From Campylobacterota bacterium (GTDB taxonomy: Bacteria; Campylobacterota; Campylobacteria; Campylobacterales; Sulfurimonadaceae), in the NCBI GenBank assembly GCA_013607665.1, contig VCAX01000006.1, positions 1 through 34,291 of the forward strand: 34,291 nt of DNA. Reading direction: 5' to 3'. Under the pieces are notes generated by a model. It did no database searches, was not told where the DNA came from, and saw only the letters and a list, made by a program, of their open reading frames with translations. A program made the translations under genes and the position numbers. Below, piece after piece: positions 19,270-29,973 of the stretch; positions within the stretch are counted from its first letter, which is position 1, and every line of letters begins with the position of its first letter.

Positions 19270-21462
19270 CTACTCTGCCATCCCTAAAGAGATTTTATTT
19301 CCTTTAAATTCAAGGATCTCTACTTTTACTTTTTGCCCTTCATGTAAAATATCTTTGACATCATTTACACGCTTTTTTGAAATTTTAGAGATATGTAAAA
19401 GTCCGTCAGTTCCATCAGGAAGCTCCACAAAGGCGCCAAAGTCCACAATACGTTTTACAACACCATCATAAACACCACCGACTTCATATTTAATCTTCTC
19501 TTTTTTAGGAGCATTGATGATAGAGTGAATATGCTCTTTTGCACCCTCCACCCCCTCTTTGTTTTTACCGGTAATTTTTACTTTACCGCCTTTTTTATCT
19601 ATGTCTATTGCAACTTCAAACTTCTCTATGATCTCACGAATCGTTTTTCCTGCCTGACCGATGATCTCACCGATAAATCCCGGGTCGATGTGAAAATGCT
19701 CTGCTACAGGCAGTACACCGTCATTAAACTCTATCTTCTCCTCAGCTTCAAGCATAATATCAATGATATGTGCACGTCCCTCTTTTGCCTGATAGAGTGC
19801 CTCTTTTAAGATATCAAGCGAAATACCACCGAGTTTGATATCCATCTGCATAGCAGTGATACCCTCTTTTGGGCCTGTTACTTTAAAGTCCATATCTCCA
19901 TCGTGATCTTCAAGCCCCATGATGTCCATTAGAATCGCATATTTATCACCCTCACTGACCATTCCCATTGCAACACCGGCAACTGTATCACTTGTCTCAA
20001 TATCTGCAGCTTTAAGGGCTAAATAGCCGCCACATACCGTTGCCATAGAAGAAGAACCGTTACTCTCTAAAATTTCTGAAACGAGACGTACAGTTTGCCC
20101 TTCAAGATTGATAATAGGTTCCAGTGCACGTTTAGCCAAGTTACCATGTCCGAGTTCACGACGTTTTGTTCCCATGATTGGGCTTGCTTCACCAACTGAG
20201 AAACCTGGAAAATTATAATGTACCATAAAGTTTTCATTCTGAGTGCCCTCATCTGTCAAACCTTCAAACATCTGCGCATCTTTTGGTCCACCCATAGTAA
20301 GCACCACGAGTGCTTGTGTCTGCCCACGAGTAAAGAGACAAGAAGCATGAGCAGCCGGCAATACATTTGTATCGATACTGATAGGTCTTACTTCATTTAA
20401 AGCACGCCCATCGGCACGCACTCTGTCATTTAGGATTTGTGAGCGTACAAACTCTTTTTTTACAGCCTCTATGGCATCTTTTAGCTCTAACTCAAGTTCC
20501 ACTTCAGCCCACTCTTCTTTAGCAGCAATGATCTTTTTACGAAGCTCACGCAATGCAGTTGAGCGTTCTGATTTTGCCATTTGTGAAAGTGCGTGTTCAA
20601 TATCTGCCAAATGATGCTCTTTGACATAAGTAAGCATCTCATTGTTTAGTTGGTGTGCCTTTAATTCCAATGGTTTGATATCTTTTTGGTATGGACCAAA
20701 CGCCACTTCATACTCAACATTCGATGCAAAAAGTACCTTTTGTGTCTTGTCAAGTACCTCTATAAGTTCATCTTCACTCATTGCATTGGAAATATGCTCT
20801 GAGAGCACTACTGTTCCAATGGAAGGATCCATAATCGGATCTAAAACAGGTTCTGGAATCTCTTCTACATCAATTTTTTCACTCCCGATAGAGCGCATTT
20901 CTATCATCAGAAGTTCTTCTTTTGTTCCTGAAAGATAGAGATCAAGCGTAGAGTTTTTCAGCTGCGTGAGCGTTGGATTTAAAATCAGCTCTCCATCGAC
21001 TTTTGCAGCACGAACAGCAGAGACACTTCTGTTAATGTCAATATCTGAGACATAGAGTGCTGCTGATGCTGCATTAAGTGCAAGCAGCTGCATATCTGAT
21101 TCTGCATCTGCAGAGAAAACCATGATCGTTATCTGTGTCGGATGTCCAAAACCTTTTGGAAAAAGTGGACGCAAGCTACGATCGACAGTACGTGATGTAA
21201 GCGTTTCAAAATCACTCGGTTTTGTTTCACGTTTGAAAAATCCACCCGGAATCTTTCCTGCAGCATAAGTTTTCTCTATGTACTGTACTGTAAGTGGCAA
21301 AAAGTCATCTTTGACAACTTCTGTCTCGTCAATGACAACTGTTGCGAGCATAACAGTTTTACCTGACTTTATCCATGCACTCCCGTTTGCCTGTTTTGCA
21401 ACGTATCCAAAACTGTACTCTTCTTCTCTGTTTTCTAAGTTTAACTTTACATCATATTTCAT
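19270..21462 (-). CDS. pnp: Polyribonucleotide nucleotidyltransferase
   Basis: Two RNase PH domains, KH 'GFIGEIIGQAGKTIREI' and C-terminal S1 domain. Confidence 0.98.
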   Translation of the reverse strand: MKYDVKLNLENREEEYSFGYVAKQANGSAWIKSGKTVMLATVVIDETEVVKDDFLPLTVQYIEKTYAAGKIPGGFFKRETKPSDFETLTSRTVDRSLRPLFPKGFGHPTQITIMVFSADAESDMQLLALNAASAALYVSDIDINRSVSAVRAAKVDGELILNPTLTQLKNSTLDLYLSGTKEELLMIEMRSIGSEKIDVEEIPEPVLDPIMDPSIGTVVLSEHISNAMSEDELIEVLDKTQKVLFASNVEYEVAFGPYQKDIKPLELKAHQLNNEMLTYVKEHHLADIEHALSQMAKSERSTALRELRKKIIAAKEEWAEVELELELKDAIEAVKKEFVRSQILNDRVRADGRALNEVRPISIDTNVLPAAHASCLFTRGQTQALVVLTMGGPKDAQMFEGLTDEGTQNENFMVHYNFPGFSVGEASPIMGTKRRELGHGNLAKRALEPIINLEGQTVRLVSEILESNGSSSMATVCGGYLALKAADIETSDTVAGVAMGMVSEGDKYAILMDIMGLEDHDGDMDFKVTGPKEGITAMQMDIKLGGISLDILKEALYQAKEGRAHIIDIMLEAEEKIEFNDGVLPVAEHFHIDPGFIGEIIGQAGKTIREIIEKFEVAIDIDKKGGKVKITGKNKEGVEGAKEHIHSIINAPKKEKIKYEVGGVYDGVVKRIVDFGAFVELPDGTDGLLHISKISKKRVNDVKDILHEGQKVKVEILEFKGNKISLGMAE

Positions 21463-22115
21463 CTATTTTCCTCTAAAATTTTCTCTATCTCTTCATCGTC
21501 AATGATTTCTAAATTTTTGTAATAAAGATCAGTCTCGACATAATCATCTATATCATACAAAAAGAAGATATCATCCACGAAAGTCTCTAAAACTTCCAAC
21601 ACATCTTTTGGTAAGACCGGAACTGCAATATAGACAGCTTTTGGTTTTTGATTGAGCACAGTTTTCAGTGCTGTCATAAACTTCGTTCCTGTTTCACTTC
21701 CTTCATCCACTAACAAAACGACTCTATTTTGCATTGAAGGAAAAGGCTGTCCTTTTCTGTAGCGATATATATAGCTAAGTATATCCTCTTCATGCTTTCT
21801 ATGAGCTTCTCCATAGATATAATCATACTGAATTTCAAAAGCTTCTATTAGGCTCTCATTGAGTACGATTTCTTCTGTCTCACTGACTCTTGCTACCTCA
21901 CATTCGGAATTATTCGGTGCCATAATCGCTTCAAGAAAAAGAATTTCCAAAGGATTTTTGAGTTTGCCTTTAATGTGGCGACCCAAATCCAGACCACCTT
22001 TGGAAACAGCCACAATACTCCATGCTTCTTCTTTGAGTTTTTGCATAGGCATAATGTCTATGAGTTTCTTTGCCGCATCTTCTCTGTTGTCAAGCATATT
22101 TTTATATTTTTGCAT
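21459..22115 (-). CDS. Phosphoribosyltransferase-family protein
   Basis: PRTase-like 'IVAVSKGGLDLGRHIKGKL' and 'VVLLVDEGSETGTKFMTALKTV'; overlaps pnp by 4 nt. Confidence 0.75.
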   Translation of the reverse strand: MQKYKNMLDNREDAAKKLIDIMPMQKLKEEAWSIVAVSKGGLDLGRHIKGKLKNPLEILFLEAIMAPNNSECEVARVSETEEIVLNESLIEAFEIQYDYIYGEAHRKHEEDILSYIYRYRKGQPFPSMQNRVVLLVDEGSETGTKFMTALKTVLNQKPKAVYIAVPVLPKDVLEVLETFVDDIFFLYDIDDYVETDLYYKNLEIIDDEEIEKILEENR

Positions 22116-22124
22116 AAGACATTC

Positions 22125-24284
22125 CTAATTTGTTTGCTTGTTTGGCAGTTTATATGTAATAAATGAACTGTTTTTACTTGGCTGCATCAACGGTTTAAGT
22201 ACAATCGTTACATAGATGTATTTATCATAAATGGAAGATGCTCCTCCGTTTGTTGTTAGAACAGGTCTATTATTCTCACTGTATTTTATACCAAAATCCC
22301 AACATCTTTTCTTATACATGAAGCCAATGGACATACTTTTTTTCTCTTGAAGTTCTATATCATAATTATAGAGTGCCGAAAAAGAGTAGTGCCTATCATA
22401 ATTATACTCCACACTCGATGTTAAATAACTTGTATAGCGTTGTGTATCATTTGCTATAAAATTATCCTTATATAAATGTGAAAGTTGCAGATCCACACCA
22501 TAATTGTGTAAAGAGACCTTATTAAAGAGCTTCGAGAAAGCATTTTGATCATAATTATAAAACATATTATTATAAAATGAAAGCCAAGATGTTATTTTGT
22601 AATCAAGTTCATTCTCTAACTCTCCATAACGATTTGTCTCTGAGGAGTAAGAGACTCTCTGTGTCAGACGATGATAAAATATCTGCTGTGCTTTCTTGTC
22701 ATAAAGATACTGAGTAAACTGCAGTTGTGCCGCATTGTCAATATCTGTAATATTATAAAATTCACACTCTGGACTAGCTTTATTATTTATGTCTGAACAG
22801 TATTCCTGTTCATCTGCATAAAATCCCATCTCTTGATTCCATGCAGATTTATTATATACGATATCAAACCCTATAACATGACTCACACTCTCATACGCTT
22901 TTGTCAACTGCGTGCCAGCTTTAAAAGTATGATAGTTCCGCGCATAATAGCCATCTCTATACTCTGTAGTCGAGTTAATGTCATTGCCTCTAAATGCAGA
23001 GTGCTGCATGTAAAGGTTTGCGGTATATGAAATATTTAAAAACTCATCAAAAAGGGACGTCTGCAGTGTAACTGGAAGGTTTATATCTGTTTGTACTACT
23101 TTTTTATTTATCTGTCTTTGAATGTTATTACTTTTTACATCCAAGGAGTAAAGCAGATGATCTTTTAAAAGTGTATCAAGATAGTAATGATACTGTAAGG
23201 TCGGAAGCTTTTGCAGAGTATTGTCATTATTTTCAAGGGATAGATCCTGATAGTATTTAAAGTATGTAGCAATATATTGATCACCGGTATTGTAAAACAT
23301 ATTAATACGAGAGAGTACCTGCTTTGATATTGTTTGATTTTCAGTATCATTGGATGCCAGATTGATATAATCAACATCGTTCATATGGTTAATATCAACA
23401 TAAAGACCTGATTGTCCGGAGAAATCATATCCGCTCCACAGATTTAAAAAATCCCTGTTATCATATTTGATGTTAAAACCATAGTGAGAATCATTTTGAA
23501 GATTATTATTCAAGAAATAATTCTCATTTTCCTTGAAGTAACCCATTTTAATTTCACCAGATGAAACTTTTGAATCAACAAAACGAAACTTTGTATAAAG
23601 CCCTGATCCACGGCTTGTTCGTATTTGAGGCAAGAGTTCAAGATCCCACCAATTTTGTTCAGCAATATAGATAGGTTGTTGATAATAAAACCCTTCATCA
23701 GTAGAGAGCCCGACAGATGGTTTTAAAAGCCCCGTTCTTCGAGTCGTATCCAAAGAGTAACCAAAATAAGGAGTGTAGAGTACAGGAATATCATAAATAT
23801 ACAGACGCATATTGTAGAGGTTGATCCACATTGACTCCGTATCATAGTCTGAAGAGGAAAACTCCATCGTCCAAAGCGGATCGATCGGATTACAACCACT
23901 CACGACCCCTGAGTCGATATCTATTTCTGTATCATCTGCTTTGCCCTCAGCCCCACTCATCCAGACATCGGATTTATTGTCTATCATATAAAAAGGACGA
24001 AAAAGCTTCTCTTTTTTTGCAAGATTAAGTTTTGCGTATTTTCCTAAAATCTTATATTTACCGGCACTGTTTGCACGAATATTATCAAAGAGTTCCAACT
24101 CTCCTGTTTTTTTATCATAATGGGCTCTATTTGCGGTTATAACATAATCTTTGTAGATAACAGACACACCGCCTGCTGCATTGATAATATCATTATGGGA
24201 AGTAAGCTTGGAAGCATAAATCTCTACTTTGTCACCGGCATAAAGAGATGCAAAGAGTAAAAGAAAAAGAAGATATTTACGCAT
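22125..24284 (-). CDS. lptD: LPS assembly outer-membrane protein LptD
   Basis: Signal peptide, OstA-like N-terminus (NAAGGVSVIYKDYVITANRAHYDKKTGELELFDNIRA), LptD-type 'YDIPVLYTPYFGYSLDTTRRTGLLKPSVG', β-barrel-rich C-terminus. Confidence 0.93.
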   Translation of the reverse strand: MRKYLLFLLLFASLYAGDKVEIYASKLTSHNDIINAAGGVSVIYKDYVITANRAHYDKKTGELELFDNIRANSAGKYKILGKYAKLNLAKKEKLFRPFYMIDNKSDVWMSGAEGKADDTEIDIDSGVVSGCNPIDPLWTMEFSSSDYDTESMWINLYNMRLYIYDIPVLYTPYFGYSLDTTRRTGLLKPSVGLSTDEGFYYQQPIYIAEQNWWDLELLPQIRTSRGSGLYTKFRFVDSKVSSGEIKMGYFKENENYFLNNNLQNDSHYGFNIKYDNRDFLNLWSGYDFSGQSGLYVDINHMNDVDYINLASNDTENQTISKQVLSRINMFYNTGDQYIATYFKYYQDLSLENNDNTLQKLPTLQYHYYLDTLLKDHLLYSLDVKSNNIQRQINKKVVQTDINLPVTLQTSLFDEFLNISYTANLYMQHSAFRGNDINSTTEYRDGYYARNYHTFKAGTQLTKAYESVSHVIGFDIVYNKSAWNQEMGFYADEQEYCSDINNKASPECEFYNITDIDNAAQLQFTQYLYDKKAQQIFYHRLTQRVSYSSETNRYGELENELDYKITSWLSFYNNMFYNYDQNAFSKLFNKVSLHNYGVDLQLSHLYKDNFIANDTQRYTSYLTSSVEYNYDRHYSFSALYNYDIELQEKKSMSIGFMYKKRCWDFGIKYSENNRPVLTTNGGASSIYDKYIYVTIVLKPLMQPSKNSSFITYKLPNKQTN

Positions 24285-24732
24285 TTACCACCAAAGTTCG
24301 AGCAGTTTTGTCATGCCATGTTTGACGTGCAGGGTCCATCATTCCCCATAAAAACCCAAGATAAAAAAGCATCTCGCTGATAACACGAAAAACAGCTCGG
24401 TTGAGTGCAACTGCAAAAGCAGGGTTTTGCAGTGTTGCAATCTCTATGACACGAATTTTCATCGCTATCTTTCCAAGAGTCGCTCCATACTGCCAGACAA
24501 AAAAGGTCTGATAAGCAATCTTCATCAAAAGATATTCCCACAGAAAATTATTTGTCAAAATAATCATCTCTTCAACCGTTTTTGCATTGGAAAAAGAGTC
24601 TGACATTGCAATAATAAGAAGAAAAGAGAGCAGCATCTCATCAATAAAAAAGGCCATAGCACGCTTTTTTATATCAGCGAGTACTAAACCTTCACGATGC
24701 AATACATTCTCTATATCTTCATTCAAAACCAA
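24277..24732 (-). CDS. RDD-family membrane protein
   Basis: 'DIKKRAMAFFIDEMLLSFLLI', 'QYGATLGKIAMKIRVI', 'WHDKTARTLVV' RDD features. Confidence 0.9.
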   Translation of the reverse strand: MVLNEDIENVLHREGLVLADIKKRAMAFFIDEMLLSFLLIIAMSDSFSNAKTVEEMIILTNNFLWEYLLMKIAYQTFFVWQYGATLGKIAMKIRVIEIATLQNPAFAVALNRAVFRVISEMLFYLGFLWGMMDPARQTWHDKTARTLVVNA

Positions 24733-24738
24733 TGCCCC

Positions 24739-26004
24739 CTAGAGTGCTTGGTAGGCAATATCGCTACGGAATTTTTTTCCTGCGAAATGAACTTGACCAC
24801 AGCGAAGGTAAGCTCTGTCGCGTGCCTCTTTTATACTCTCTCCAACTCCTACGCAAACCAGAACACGACCACCAGTCGCCATTAGTTTTCCATCTTCTTT
24901 GCTCACACCGGCAAAAGAGATGTGCGTATATTGTGCAATCTCTTCATGATGCACTTCATCTAAAATAATCTCAGCCGGTGTTGAAGCACCATAAGGATAG
25001 TTTTCACTTGCCATTACCACCCCTACTGCATACTGATTGGAAAATTCCACTTTAATTTCAGAGAGACGATTTGTTGCTGCTTTATAGAACATATCTGAAA
25101 CAGGGGAAGTCATGAGCGGCATCAATATCTCACACTCAGGATCTCCAAAACGCACATTGAACTCCAGTGTAATTGGCTCGCCGTTTACAACCATAATGCC
25201 GATAAAAAGCACACCTTCAAACGGTGCTCCCTCTTTTTGCATACCATCTAAAGTTGGACGGATAATTCTCTCTTTAACCTTTTGATACAATGCTTCATCA
25301 ACCAAAGGTGTCGGTGCATAAGCCCCCATACCACCTGTATTTGGCCCTGTATCACCATCACCAACACGCTTATGATCCTGTGCAGCAGGTAAAAGAATGT
25401 AATCTTTCCCATCACATACAGCAAACATTGAGAGTTCATACCCATCCAAGAACTCTTCGACAATGACCTTTTTACCGGCATCACCAAAGCTTTTTCCACT
25501 CAGCATTTCTGAGATGGCTTTTTTCGCTTCATCATGGCTCTGCGCAATGATAACACCCTTACCACCGCAAAGTCCGTCTGCTTTAACGACTATTGGAGCA
25601 TTAAGTGAATTTGTAAACTTAAAAAGTTCCTCTATTGAATCACTCTCGATATAACGGGCAGTCGGAATATTGTACTTTGCCAAAAAGTTTTTCATATAAA
25701 CTTTTGAGCCCTCAAGCTGTGCCGCTTCTTTGCTTGGTCCAAAGATTGTCAGTCCATTGGCTTTAAAGATATCAACGACACCATCAACAAGCGGTGCTTC
25801 TGGGCCTACAATTGTCAAATCAATTGCATTCTCTTTTGCAAATGCTGCCAAATCATTGTAGTCTTTAATGGCTAAATTTGTTCCTAATGCATCTGTAGCA
25901 CCATTACCGGGTTGAAAAAAAAGCTCATGGCCTGCATTATCATTTGCAATTGCCAGCCCTATTGAGTATTCACGACCACCACTGCCAAGTATCAATATCT
26001 TCAT
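24739..26004 (-). CDS. purD: Phosphoribosylamine-glycine ligase
   Basis: '[15 protein letters not shown]', '[13 protein letters not shown]', '[12 protein letters not shown]', '[10 protein letters not shown]'; likely ATG at 26004 with GGAG upstream; the ORF track adds one TTG codon. Confidence 0.97.
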   Translation of the reverse strand: MKILILGSGGREYSIGLAIANDNAGHELFFQPGNGATDALGTNLAIKDYNDLAAFAKENAIDLTIVGPEAPLVDGVVDIFKANGLTIFGPSKEAAQLEGSKVYMKNFLAKYNIPTARYIESDSIEELFKFTNSLNAPIVVKADGLCGGKGVIIAQSHDEAKKAISEMLSGKSFGDAGKKVIVEEFLDGYELSMFAVCDGKDYILLPAAQDHKRVGDGDTGPNTGGMGAYAPTPLVDEALYQKVKERIIRPTLDGMQKEGAPFEGVLFIGIMVVNGEPITLEFNVRFGDPECEILMPLMTSPVSDMFYKAATNRLSEIKVEFSNQYAVGVVMASENYPYGASTPAEIILDEVHHEEIAQYTHISFAGVSKEDGKLMATGGRVLVCVGVGESIKEARDRAYLRCGQVHFAGKKFRSDIAYQAL

Positions 26005-26021
26005 CAAATCTCCATATAAAT

Positions 26022-26068
26022 AAAAAAAGTTTACTTATCCCACCACCGTGGAGTAAGTAAACTTTTTA
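26022..26068. terminator. Strong hairpin terminator, apparently bidirectional
   Basis: AAAAAAAGTTTACTTA…TAAGTAAACTTTTT long stem with inner CCAC/GTGG; T-tract on both strands; downstream of the ncRNA and just before purD. Confidence 0.82.
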
Positions 26069-26069
26069 T

Positions 26070-26270
26070 GTAGCCTGAGTAGCCGTCACACAATTGGCTT
26101 GGTTCTAAAAGCCGAATTTGGGTGAAGAGAGGGCTGTCTGACGGCGACAATCTCATCGGCAGAGTAAACGTACCTCAAGCGAGACCATCGACACACGACA
26201 GCTCTACTAGTTCACAATATGAATATGTAGAACCCTCATATACGTGCTGACACGTACTACTCAGACTAAC
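26070..26270 (-). ncRNA. ssrS: Candidate 6S RNA
   Basis: ~200-nt rod-like fold: closing stem TAG(T)CTGAGTAG/CTACTCAG(G)CTA (26257-26268 with 26071-26082), GCTGTC/GACAGC, GATGGTCTC/GAGATTGTC apical stem, 3'-side bubble hairpin GGCTT…AAGCC; minus-strand TATAAT at 26277-26282. Confidence 0.7.
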
Positions 26271-26276
26271 AAGATG

Positions 26277-26282
26277 ATTATA
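26277..26282 (-). promoter_or_regulatory. -10 box (TATAAT) for candidate 6S RNA
   Basis: Perfect TATAAT on minus strand, about 6-7 nt upstream of the proposed 5' end. Confidence 0.6.
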
Positions 26283-26300
26283 CTAAACTTTTGCTTGAAA

Positions 26301-26942
26301 TTATTTTAGAAACCGCTCTTTTGCTATTGTTATGCAGCTTTGGATACTTGTTTTATCGGATAAAACATAATTTACATCGGAGGGCAGTGCTTTTGCAGTT
26401 GTTTTTCCAATGACGATTATAGTTTGTTCTTGCGTGAAGGTATGATTTTTCAAATAACAATTTACACTTGATGGAGAAGTAAAGATGAGTATTGCATCAT
26501 CTGCAACCTGCACCTCTTTTATAGCCTCTGAGCAGTCACTTTCATAAACTACACGCTCATCTATGTTGTAGTCCTCTTTTTTGCATATTTGAACAAAGTC
26601 AGATGCTACAACTTTTGCACGCAGATAAAGCCACTTCTTCTCTTTTGGGTATGATTGGATTTTATCGACTAAATTATCGCCATATCCGCCGCCGATATCT
26701 AAAACTTTTCCGCCTAGCTCCTCATATGATTGTGCACTTGTCACAGAAACACAAAGTGCCGGGAGATGTATGTAAGCAGCTTTATCATACTGCGTGAGCG
26801 CTTTGGAGGCTTGCTTAGAGGTAATAATCAAAGCATCATATTGTGAAAAATCAATCTCGGGTTTGAAAAAAGTAATATCAAGGGAATTGATACTGATAGC
26901 ATCGGGATGTGAAGAGATGGAAAAGAGATAGATAGGTCGCAT
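26301..26942 (-). CDS. hemD: Uroporphyrinogen-III synthase
   Basis: 213 aa; HemD pattern 'YDALIITSKQASKAL', 'DDAILIFTSPSSVNCYLKNH', 'IVIGKTTAKAL'. Confidence 0.85.
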   Translation of the reverse strand: MRPIYLFSISSHPDAISINSLDITFFKPEIDFSQYDALIITSKQASKALTQYDKAAYIHLPALCVSVTSAQSYEELGGKVLDIGGGYGDNLVDKIQSYPKEKKWLYLRAKVVASDFVQICKKEDYNIDERVVYESDCSEAIKEVQVADDAILIFTSPSSVNCYLKNHTFTQEQTIIVIGKTTAKALPSDVNYVLSDKTSIQSCITIAKERFLK

Positions 26943-26957
26943 AGGAGAAGCTTTTGC

Positions 26958-28508
26958 TTACTCCCACTCGATTGTTGCTGGTGGCTTGCTAGATATATCG
27001 TAAACTACACGGTTGATTCCATCAACTTCATTGATAATTCTTCTAGAAATTCTCTCTAAGAGATCATGTGGAAGATGTGCAAAGGTTGCTGTCATGCCAT
27101 CAACTGCTTCAACAACTCTCACGCAGACTGTATTGTCATAGGTGCGGTTATCACCCATGACACCGACAGATTTTACATTTAAGAGCACTGCAAACGCTTG
27201 CCAAGTTTTTGCATAGTATCCGCTTGCTTTTAACTCATCGAGCAAAATCACATCTGCCTCACGCAAGAGATCTAAATCCGCCGGATTCACATCTCCCATA
27301 ATACGAATCGCAAGACCCGGTCCAGGGAATGGATGGCGATTGATCATCGACTCCGGAAGACCGAGTTCAAGACCGATTTTTCTCACTTCATCTTTAAAAA
27401 GCTCACGCAATGGCTCAATCAACTCAAAATCCATCCAGTCAGGAAGCCCGCCGACATTGTGGTGCGACTTGATAACTTCTGATGGACCATTGACAGAGAT
27501 GGATTCAATAACATCCGGATAGAGTGTTCCCTGTGCCAAGAACTTGATACCATCATGCTTTTTCGCCTCTTTTTCAAACTCTTCTATGAATGTATGTCCG
27601 ATAATCTGACGTTTTTTCTCAGGATCACTCACACCGGCAAGCTTACTTAAAAAGCTCTCTCTTGCATCAACAACAACGAGAGGAACTTTCAAATTAACTT
27701 TAAACACTTGTTCAACTTGTTCTCTCTCACCTTTTCGTAAAAGCCCATTATCTACAAAAACAGGGACAAGTTGGTCACCTATTGCTTCATAGAGCATCGC
27801 TGCAACGACAGAGCTGTCAACCCCGCCACTGAGTCCACACAGCACTTTTCCATCACCGACCTGCTCACGAATTTTCGCGATTTGTTCTTTTAAGAAATGT
27901 TCCATCTTCCATTTTTCTGTAACATCACAGATGTTTTTCGCAAAGTTACGAAGCATTAGGTAGCCCTCTTCTGAGTGCTGTACCTCTGGGTGAAACTGCA
28001 TTGCATAGACACGTTTTTCATCATTTGCAATAGCAGCATGCGGCGAGTTGTCAGATGTTGCAATAACTTTGAAACCCTCAGGGAGCGTTTCAACTCTGTC
28101 TGAGTGACTCATCCAAACGATTCTATTGTTATCACAATTTTCAAAAAGTGGGGAGACATTATCAGGATAACCGACAATACTCAGCTCTGCTTTTCCATAC
28201 TCGTGGTGATCTGAACGAATAACACTGCCGCCGAAATCAACAGCGATTCTCTGCATACCATAGCAGATGCCAAGTACAGGAATACCCATCTTATAAACAC
28301 CCTGATCTACTTCATAAGCATCTTCATTATAAACAGAAGAAGGACCACCGGAGAGAATGATTCCTTTAGGATTTTTTGCTTTAATATCTTCTACTTTTGT
28401 ATGGTAAGGAAGAATTTCACAGTAGATTTTATCTTCACGCAGACGGCGCGCTATTAATTGTGTGTATTGAGAACCAAAATCGAGAACGATGATGCTAACA
28501 TTTGTCAT
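26958..28508 (-). CDS. guaA: GMP synthase (glutamine-hydrolysing)
   Basis: '[18 protein letters not shown]', 'GICYGMQ', '[15 protein letters not shown]', '[13 protein letters not shown]', C-terminal '[10 protein letters not shown]'. Confidence 0.99.
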   Translation of the reverse strand: MTNVSIIVLDFGSQYTQLIARRLREDKIYCEILPYHTKVEDIKAKNPKGIILSGGPSSVYNEDAYEVDQGVYKMGIPVLGICYGMQRIAVDFGGSVIRSDHHEYGKAELSIVGYPDNVSPLFENCDNNRIVWMSHSDRVETLPEGFKVIATSDNSPHAAIANDEKRVYAMQFHPEVQHSEEGYLMLRNFAKNICDVTEKWKMEHFLKEQIAKIREQVGDGKVLCGLSGGVDSSVVAAMLYEAIGDQLVPVFVDNGLLRKGEREQVEQVFKVNLKVPLVVVDARESFLSKLAGVSDPEKKRQIIGHTFIEEFEKEAKKHDGIKFLAQGTLYPDVIESISVNGPSEVIKSHHNVGGLPDWMDFELIEPLRELFKDEVRKIGLELGLPESMINRHPFPGPGLAIRIMGDVNPADLDLLREADVILLDELKASGYYAKTWQAFAVLLNVKSVGVMGDNRTYDNTVCVRVVEAVDGMTATFAHLPHDLLERISRRIINEVDGINRVVYDISSKPPATIEWE

Positions 28509-28584
28509 TGAAATGCCTTTAAAAATATAAATAAGTGTAAAAGGATAGCAAAATCAAGATTAAGATTTGATTTATTTAGAAGAT

Positions 28585-28613
28585 ATAGGCTCAGAATTCA
28601 ATTCTAAGCCTAT
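28585..28613 (-). terminator. Likely transcription terminator after nhaD
   Basis: Minus hairpin ATAGGCTTAGAAT-tga-ATTCTGAGCCTAT (13 bp including one U·G) followed by a weakly T-rich tract. Confidence 0.6.
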
Positions 28614-28623
28614 GAAAGAGGAA

Positions 28624-29973
28624 TTAATAAAGCCCCATGATTTCAAACTGTACATACCAAATTGCAATAGAGACGAAATAACCGACTAAAATCGTCCAAG
28701 CATGTTTCATATGGCTTCCAAATGTATAAATACCACGAAGACGACCCATGACACCAACACCTGCAGCGGAACCAAAAGAGATAAGACTACCACCCACACC
28801 TGCTGTCATTGTAACAAGCATCCATTGATCAATACCCATACTTGGAGAAGATTTTAAGATTGCGGACATTACCGGTACATTATCAACAACAGCAGAAAGA
28901 AAACCGACATCGATGTTCGCTGCAGTCGAGCCTATCATGCCGTAAAGGTCATGAATATACTCCAAAAATCCTAAAAAGTGAAGCGCGCCAACAGCAGAAA
29001 GGATACCAAAGAAGAAAAGCAGTGTATCGTTTTCAACTTTTTGCATATTTACATAGATGTCAAAACTCTTTTTTCCACCTTTTTCAAGTTTGACAGAATA
29101 GAGTTTAAGCAGTGCCAGACCAAACATCATACCCCACATAGCAGGGAAATGGAAAAACTGATGCCCAAGTACGGCGATTGTGATCGTGCCGACACCTAAA
29201 TAGACTACACCCATACCACCGTCTTGCACAACAGGTTTCTCTTCTGTTGCGGCATCAAATGCAGGTTCACCTGCCGGAACGCTCATTGAGAGTAAAAATG
29301 CAGTTACACCCCAGCCTAAGAAAGAAGCAGGGAAGAGGTAAAGAAAATCAACAAATTCTCCCTTTCCTGCCGTCCATGCCATAAGCGTTGTGATATCACC
29401 AAATGGCGACCATGCACCACCGGCATTTGCAGCTACAACAATATTGATAGCACCCGGAACCAAGAAAGCCATATTCTTTTTGTCAATTGTAAAAAGAACA
29501 GTTGAAAGAATAAGTGCTGTAGTCAAGTTGTCTGCAACAGGCGAGATGAAGAAAGCTAAAAATCCAGTCAGCCAAAAAAGTTTTTTATAACTATAGCCTT
29601 TTGAAACCAACTTATACTTCATCAGATCAAAAACACCGCGCTCAATAAGCGTCTCAATAAAGGTCATTGCCACAAGCAAGAAGAAGAATATCTCAGCGAT
29701 TTCCAAGATCAAGTTCTCTAGCTCATCATGCAGTCCATCAGGACTCATGCCATTAATAGTAAAATAGATACCGATAAGCATAAACATGAATGTACCGGCA
29801 AAAAGTGCCGGTTTTGCCTTATTTACCTCATATCGCTCTTCAGTAGCGATAAAATAATATGCCACAACAAATACAGCTAAACTCAGCCACCCTACCCATG
29901 TTGTAGCTAGGTTAATGTGTGTTGTAGTATGCTCTGCAGCCTGCGCCACTCCTGCGATTGCACTATGTTCCAT
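28624..29973 (-). CDS. nhaD: NhaD-type sodium:proton antiporter
   Basis: Polytopic 449 aa; 'ISPVADNLTTALILSTVLF', 'NIVVAANAGGAWSPFGDITTLMAW', 'VDNVPVMSAIL' typical of NhaD/ArsB permeases. Confidence 0.93.
   Translation of the reverse strand: MEHSAIAGVAQAAEHTTTHINLATTWVGWLSLAVFVVAYYFIATEERYEVNKAKPALFAGTFMFMLIGIYFTINGMSPDGLHDELENLILEIAEIFFFLLVAMTFIETLIERGVFDLMKYKLVSKGYSYKKLFWLTGFLAFFISPVADNLTTALILSTVLFTIDKKNMAFLVPGAINIVVAANAGGAWSPFGDITTLMAWTAGKGEFVDFLYLFPASFLGWGVTAFLLSMSVPAGEPAFDAATEEKPVVQDGGMGVVYLGVGTITIAVLGHQFFHFPAMWGMMFGLALLKLYSVKLEKGGKKSFDIYVNMQKVENDTLLFFFGILSAVGALHFLGFLEYIHDLYGMIGSTAANIDVGFLSAVVDNVPVMSAILKSSPSMGIDQWMLVTMTAGVGGSLISFGSAAGVGVMGRLRGIYTFGSHMKHAWTILVGYFVSIAIWYVQFEIMGLY

Noticed and set aside
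26035-26270. tmRNA, because the region is structured and contains CCACCA-like sequence near smpB-bearing DNA
   Set aside because: No GGGGxx…GGATTCGAC-type 5' end, no T-arm GTTCAA, no tag ORF (ANN…AA); ~200 nt is too short.
26022-26282. Purine-linked riboswitch (purine, ZTP or PRPP class) upstream of purD
   Set aside because: I could not find the conserved cores of these classes, and the end-to-end pairing fits 6S RNA better; still worth a cmsearch.
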